Source: Alphaproteobacteria bacterium
GTDB taxonomy: Bacteria > Pseudomonadota > Alphaproteobacteria > Paracaedibacterales > CAITNM01
Assembly (NCBI GenBank): GCA_947499175.1
Contig: CANMNU010000004.1
Span: 1-26,779 of the forward strand
Length of the DNA: 26,779 nt
Direction: 5' to 3'
This document shows positions 23,430 through 26,779 of the stretch, piece by piece (the first letter of the stretch is position 1; every line of letters begins with the position of its first letter). Both the position numbers and the translations under genes were made by a program. A model generated the notes under the pieces. The model saw only the letters and a list, made by a program, of their open reading frames with translations, was not told the DNA's origin and searched no databases.

Positions 23430-23753
23430 TTACATTTTTCTTAATTCTGATTCTATTAGCTGCTTTATAAAATTAGTTATCGTCATGTTTTTTTCAAGGC
23501 AAGCTACTTTCAAGGAATGATGAACTTTTTCTGGCAAGTTTATGTTAAGGCGAACATTTTTTTCTGTAAATATCTGTGAATATATTGAGCTAACTGCATT
23601 TTTTGGGACAATTACTTCTTCTGTGTTTTTGGTTTCATTTTTCTGTTCTCCAGATATCCATGCGTCCAACTGTTCAGATATTTTTTCTGGTATTTGTTGA
23701 TGTTGATGAAGTCGGATATCTGACGCAGATTTAATAGATATTTTTTTCTTCAT
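23430..23753 (-). CDS. Centromere-binding ribbon-helix-helix protein, ParG/ParB-like candidate
   Basis: The 107-residue protein has a polar, probably unfolded N-terminal half (about 1-62, basic at the start). The C-terminal ribbon-helix-helix domain is at 66-107: strand NVRLNINL, helix VHHSLKVACLEKN, turn MTITN, helix FIKQLIESELRKM. This is the plan of ParG/omega-type partition proteins: the RHH dimer binds the centromere and the flexible arm stimulates the ParA ATPase. It lies 7 bases after parA in the same operon and directly beside two tandem octad arrays. It would bind the arrays and repress its own promoter, which carries the same boxes. Sequence identity to named ParG proteins cannot be judged here; the call is from fold pattern and position. 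Confidence 0.75.
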   Translation of the reverse strand: MKKKISIKSASDIRLHQHQQIPEKISEQLDAWISGEQKNETKNTEEVIVPKNAVSSIYSQIFTEKNVRLNINLPEKVHHSLKVACLEKNMTITNFIKQLIESELRKM

Positions 23754-23760
23754 AACTTGC

Positions 23761-24417
23761 CTATGTTGTTGATGTTTTGGATATAATTTTTGATAAAATT
23801 TCTTCTACTAATGCCTTTATTTCTTTGCCAGCGATTGAATCAGGATCTTCTTCTATTGCCGAGCTGCCTTGAGCTGCTGTTTCAGTAAAAGCAACACGTT
23901 GGTGGATGGATGCTTCAAGCACTGGAAAGGGGTACTTGCTGAGAGCTTCAGTCACATCTCTGCCAATAACACTATTGGCAATTTTTCTATTAATTACAAA
24001 GCCAGCATCAATTTTTTTGTAGGGTGCCAGTGTTGTTTTAACTTCGTTTATCAAGTTTACAATTTCTTCTGCAGACCAAACATCATATGGTGATGGTTGT
24101 ACAGGAATCACTACGTAATCGCTAGCTGCGATAACTGCTTTTGCTACATCATATACTCGTGGTGGCCCGTCAATTATGATATAATCATACTTTGGCTCTA
24201 GCATTTTTACTTCTTTGTGTATATTGCTTGATGGAATTCCAACTACATTAAAAAGTGGCTCTTTGTCCCGTGTGGCTGCCCAATCAAGTGCGCTTCTTTG
24301 TACATCAGCGTCAATTAACAAAACAGAATATCCTGCTAAAGCTATAGTAGATGCTATGTGGATAGATAGCGTTGTCTTTCCAACGCCTCCTTTTTGATTG
24401 AGTACAGATATAATCAT
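23761..24417 (-). CDS. parA: ParA-family partition ATPase (type Ib, ParF-like)
   Basis: ParA ATPases move plasmid copies apart using a partner centromere-binding protein. From the ATG at 24417 the protein has 218 residues, the short form without an N-terminal DNA-binding domain, as in ParF and Delta. It has the deviant Walker A KGGVGKTT (9-16), the LLIDADVQRSALDW block (34-46), and Walker B IIIDGPP near residue 88. The conserved AASDYVVIPVQPSPYD and GFVINRK stretches follow. The frame also allows an ATG at 24435, but the family start MIISVLNQKGG favours 24417. The promoter overlaps octad boxes at 24460-24491. A chromosomal MinD-like role is less likely given size and neighbours. Confidence 0.92.
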   Translation of the reverse strand: MIISVLNQKGGVGKTTLSIHIASTIALAGYSVLLIDADVQRSALDWAATRDKEPLFNVVGIPSSNIHKEVKMLEPKYDYIIIDGPPRVYDVAKAVIAASDYVVIPVQPSPYDVWSAEEIVNLINEVKTTLAPYKKIDAGFVINRKIANSVIGRDVTEALSKYPFPVLEASIHQRVAFTETAAQGSSAIEEDPDSIAGKEIKALVEEILSKIISKTSTT

Positions 24418-24439
24418 TATATTTCTCACTTTCATGATA

Positions 24440-24468
24440 ATAATAGCATTTAATTTGCAATGAGTAAA
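24440..24468 (-). promoter_or_regulatory. Candidate par promoter overlapped by octad boxes
   Basis: On the minus strand TTTACT (24468-24463), a 17-base spacer and TATTAT (24445-24440) precede parA. The -35 element lies within an ATGAGTAA box, so a protein bound to the boxes would block polymerase. This is typical for autoregulated partition operons. Confidence 0.5.
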
Positions 24469-24491
24469 TACTCAAATGAGTAAATGAGTAA
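24460..24491. repeat. Four octad boxes in 8-bp register at the par promoter
   Basis: ATGAGTAA occurs at 24460-24467, 24476-24483 and 24484-24491. The intervening octad (24468-24475) holds the reverse complement TACTCA. All four stay in strict 8-bp phase. The core is the same TGAGTA as in the two long arrays downstream of the par genes. Confidence 0.85.
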
Positions 24492-24886
24492 TTGTAGGTT
24501 CATAAGCTTCACTATTAGCGAGCTAAAAAGTAAAAGTCCAATAAAGCAGAGTTTGATTATAAAATTGTCAAAAATTTTTGTTTTTAATGGAGAATAGTCA
24601 AGACTTTTATCCATTGCTATACAGAATAGCCTAATGTTTTTGTGTTTTAAACATTTTAAACTGAGCAAAATTTATGAACAGCATAACTAAATTATCATTA
24701 TTGTCATTTTGTGAATGTAAAAGCTTATAATGCCAGAATACTGTTTGGTTGCAGGTTGTTCTAGCTCAAAATTTGCCCTTTGCTTGAGAAAAACTTATAG
24801 TGTCATCAGTTAACAGAAATATCGATAAGTTGGCAATTGTCTATCGCCACTTGAGCTTTACCTAAAAAGGCAGAAGGAAAAATGCA
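24492..24886. other. Noncoding stretch between par and the exonuclease gene
   Basis: The region is AT-rich. A 72-codon minus-strand frame (24450-24668) has unlikely composition and runs into the octad boxes, so I do not call it a gene. The only supported element is a promoter for the exonuclease gene (24773-24801). Confidence 0.5.
24773..24801 (+). promoter_or_regulatory. Candidate promoter of the exonuclease gene
   Basis: TTGCCC (24773-24778), a 17-base spacer and TATAGT (24796-24801) lie about 85 bases upstream of the GTG start at 24887. Confidence 0.5.
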
Positions 24887-25840
24887 GTGTTAAACCTTAA
24901 ACCTAATTATAACGCACAAGCACAACCAAACATGGACTTTCTAGATTTGGACTCAGTGGTAGATTGGGTAAAATCACAAAACTACCGAGTCACACGTCCT
25001 TTCTTACCTCGCGAATCTTATACGGATGCGTTACCGCCCGCTAATTTACTGAAAGTGGCAATTCTAGATACGGAGACTACAGGCATTAATGTAGCTGACG
25101 ACAAAATTATTGAGTTGGGTATTGTGATTGTTGAATATTGCCCAAACACAGGTCAGGCTTATCGGGTCCTTGAAACTTATAATGAGTTGGAAGATCCGGG
25201 CATGCCAATTCCGCCAGAATCTACCAAGGTTCATGGTATTGTTGATACTATGGTAGCGGGTAAAAAAATTATGGATTCGTTTGTTGAAAAATTAATGGAA
25301 GATGTTGCTTTAGTGATTGCCCATAACGCTGCATTTGATCGTGGGTTTGTCGAAGCCAGGTTACCATTTTTTCAAAAGAAAGCGTGGGGTTGTTCATATG
25401 CGCAAATGCCCTGGAAAGGGGAGGGATGTGGCTCTGGTAGCTTAGAATTTCTGGCATATAAATTTGGTTTTTACTTTAGTGGCCATCGGGCCTCAATGGA
25501 TTGCCATGCCTTGCTTGAGGTGTTGCAATCGGAACTACCTGTATCTGGTGTTAAAGCATTTAAGATGTTGTTAGATAAAACTCAAGCCGCAGATTTAAAG
25601 CTGTGGGCGCTTAGTGCCCCCTTTGAAAGCAAAGATCAATTAAAAAAACGTAATTATCGTTGGAACGCTGAACGTAAGACTTGGCATAAAACAATAGAAG
25701 CTGAGGATTTGGACCAGGAAGTTAATTGGCTGCGCGCTGATGTATATGGCGATCGGTCATTTAAGCTAGAGCAAGAACAGATGGATGCCTATAACCGATT
25801 TTCAAACAGGCGTGGTGTAACGGATATAATAAGTTATTAG
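24887..25840 (+). CDS. DnaQ-like DEDDh 3'-5' exonuclease with extra C-terminal domain
   Basis: The 317-residue protein carries the full DEDDh set: Asp61 and Glu63 in ILDTETTG, Asp151 in AHNAAFD, and His200 and Asp205 in HRASMD. Together these predict a metal-dependent 3'-5' exonuclease related to the proofreading subunit of DNA polymerase III. About 50 residues precede the nuclease domain. After it a C-terminal module (about 232-317) contains LKKRNYRWNAERKTWHK and ends in a charged helix; this is not part of PolC epsilon and may bind DNA or a partner. The GTG start has AGAAGGA upstream; an ATG six bases earlier stops at once. It converges with ssb, 219 bases away, and could act in plasmid DNA processing or repair. 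Confidence 0.87.
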   Translation: MLNLKPNYNAQAQPNMDFLDLDSVVDWVKSQNYRVTRPFLPRESYTDALPPANLLKVAILDTETTGINVADDKIIELGIVIVEYCPNTGQAYRVLETYNELEDPGMPIPPESTKVHGIVDTMVAGKKIMDSFVEKLMEDVALVIAHNAAFDRGFVEARLPFFQKKAWGCSYAQMPWKGEGCGSGSLEFLAYKFGFYFSGHRASMDCHALLEVLQSELPVSGVKAFKMLLDKTQAADLKLWALSAPFESKDQLKKRNYRWNAERKTWHKTIEAEDLDQEVNWLRADVYGDRSFKLEQEQMDAYNRFSNRRGVTDIISY

Positions 25841-26059
25841 TGGGTCAGGGTGGTACTTTACTTGTTAACAACCTAACAGTGGTAAGGTTTTACTCTGCCA
25901 ATTGTCAGAAGTGATGTGCACCAACCAATAAGAATACCAAATACGCTTAACGATTTTACTCTAACTATTAAATTTTCTTAAAAGTTTGTTACTAGTTTGG
26001 CTATAGGGCAAAAATCATGAAGCTGAATAATCTCCATAACTTTTGTGATAGGTTAGTTT

Positions 26060-26503
26060 TTAAAACGGCACCTCATCGTTCAATTCATCAAAATTACTCG
26101 GTAATAGTGCGCCGCTCAGATTGCTATCTTCGGTGTTTTCACCACCGCTGCTACGACTATCCAGCATGGTTAGTTCACCGCGAAAACGGGAAATTAGTAC
26201 TTCGGTAGTATACCGCTCAACATTATTGGTGTCGGTCCACTTGCGAGTTTGCAGACTGCCCTCAACATAAATTTTGCTACCTTTGCGTAAATATTTTTCT
26301 GCTAACTCAGCCAAGCGTTCATTGAAAACAGCAATACGATGCCATTCTGTGCGATCTTTGCGTTCACCAGTTTGTTTATCTTTCCAGGTTTCACTGGTAG
26401 CAATTGAAAACGATGCGACCTTTGTTCCATCTTGAGTATTGCGAATTTCAGGATCGCGTCCTAAATTTCCAACAAGAATTACTTTATTGACTGAGCCTGC
26501 CAT
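26060..26503 (-). CDS. ssb: Single-stranded DNA-binding protein
   Basis: The 147-residue protein has a complete OB fold (about 1-110), with [19 protein letters not shown] at the start, [19 protein letters not shown], and [16 protein letters not shown] short flexible linker leads to the acidic tip DELNDEVPF, which recruits partner proteins. It is shorter than E. coli SSB (178) because the linker is short, as in many plasmid and alphaproteobacterial SSBs. AAAGGAG precedes the ATG. The upstream region is interrupted by the IS630 end at 26600, only 97 bases from the start, so any distal control sites are lost. Plasmid ssb genes protect single strands during replication and conjugative entry. Confidence 0.97.
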   Translation of the reverse strand: MAGSVNKVILVGNLGRDPEIRNTQDGTKVASFSIATSETWKDKQTGERKDRTEWHRIAVFNERLAELAEKYLRKGSKIYVEGSLQTRKWTDTNNVERYTTEVLISRFRGELTMLDSRSSGGENTEDSNLSGALLPSNFDELNDEVPF

Positions 26504-26600
26504 ATTTACATTACTCCTTTGCGAGAAATTAATTTGTTATCATTTAATAGAGAGATTGCTAAGTTGGCAATACCTCTTCGTCGCTATGTGTGACGGTATA

Positions 26601-26779
26601 GCCATTAACAAATAAATAGCTTATAATTTTAGTAATTATTTTTAAATTTTAATTAAGCCGATGACTTACTCTATTGATATGCGCAGAAAAGTACTTAAAG
26701 TGAGGCAAGAAGAAGGTATCAGTATGGCCAAGGTAGCTAACGGTTTGGTGTGAGTTTGGTTAGTGTCATGCGCTGGTCA
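26601..26779 (+). mobile_element. Left (5') end of an IS630-family insertion sequence
   Basis: The left terminal repeat GCCATTAACAAATAA (26601-26615) follows a TA dinucleotide (26599-26600) and matches the right repeat at 128-142 in 13 of 15 positions. The transposase start follows at 26661. Orientation equals that of the IS end at the beginning of the window. Confidence 0.85.
26661..26779 (+). pseudogene. IS630-family transposase, N-terminal part, frameshifted and partial
   Basis: The ATG frame encodes MTYSIDMRRKVLKVRQEEG and ISMAKVA, the usual helix-turn-helix start of IS630 transposases. It then runs to a TGA at 26751-26753. From 26741 the family sequence continues in the next frame (RFGVSLVSVMRWS) to the window edge. 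One base is missing at GCTAACGG near 26739-26741; GCTAAACGG would restore Lys-Arg. No slippery heptamer is present, so a programmed frameshift at this place is unlikely. This copy may be inactive, or the deletion may be a read error. Confidence 0.8.

Noticed and set aside
24450..24668. 72-codon minus-strand frame upstream of parA
   Set aside because: AT-rich composition with Ile/Leu/Phe bias; its end is made of the octad boxes; no ribosome site. Better explained as promoter/operator DNA.
25841..26059. Bidirectional terminator between the exonuclease and ssb genes
   Set aside because: Only a 5-bp stem (AACCT/AGGTT) with a short T-run near 25870-25895 was found; too weak to call.

Overview
The window looks like a low- to moderate-GC proteobacterial plasmid, or an integrated plasmid-like element. 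It carries a nearly complete F-type (MPF-F) conjugative pilus operon, a rep/par maintenance block, ssb and a DnaQ-like exonuclease, and both ends lie inside an IS630-family insertion sequence. The compact overlapping tra genes, the ProP-like transporter, the orphan autoinducer-binding protein and the IS-driven decay recall plasmids of host-associated lineages (Legionella/Piscirickettsia-like gammaproteobacteria or Rickettsiales/Holosporales). Sequence alone does not settle the host.

Layout. 1-142: 3' end of an IS630 transposase with its right terminal repeat. 142-18355, all minus strand and read right to left: traA-traL-traE-traK-traB-traV-traC-orf-trbI-S26 peptidase-traW-traU-trbC-traN-traF-traH-traG. 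Two RelB/RelE-type toxin-antitoxin pairs sit in this operon on the opposite (plus) strand, one in the traF-traH gap and one in the peptidase-traW gap. 18356-18908: control region between the tra operon and a divergent XRE/S24-like repressor. 19546-21307: an MFS transporter overlapping an autoinducer-binding-domain protein. 21605-24491: replication and partition (winged-helix Rep, a putative counter-transcribed RNA, a small ribbon-helix-helix protein, two 8-bp tandem repeat arrays, an RHH centromere-binding candidate, ParA). 24887-26503: DEDDh exonuclease and SSB. 26601-26779: left end of an IS630 copy in the same orientation as the one at the start. The window could therefore be a circle opened inside one IS copy, or a segment flanked by two direct copies.

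How it works together. The tra genes would build the pilus and mating channel. No relaxase (TraI), coupling protein (TraD) or recognisable oriT is present. The tra operon is also damaged: traB carries a 34-bp tandem duplication plus an in-frame stop, traC a 1-base frameshift, and the traG stop codon is made by the IS junction. The maintenance genes and both toxin-antitoxin pairs look intact.

The most interesting parts are two. First, a CopG-like RHH gene, a small plus-strand RNA with a near-consensus promoter and terminator, and rep lie in the order used by pMV158-type copy control. Second, an 8-bp box family (RTGAGTAR) occurs in 10 and 8 tandem copies next to the par RHH gene, and again in the par promoter, which suggests an unusual octad centromere/operator. 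Both readings are inferences from sequence pattern.
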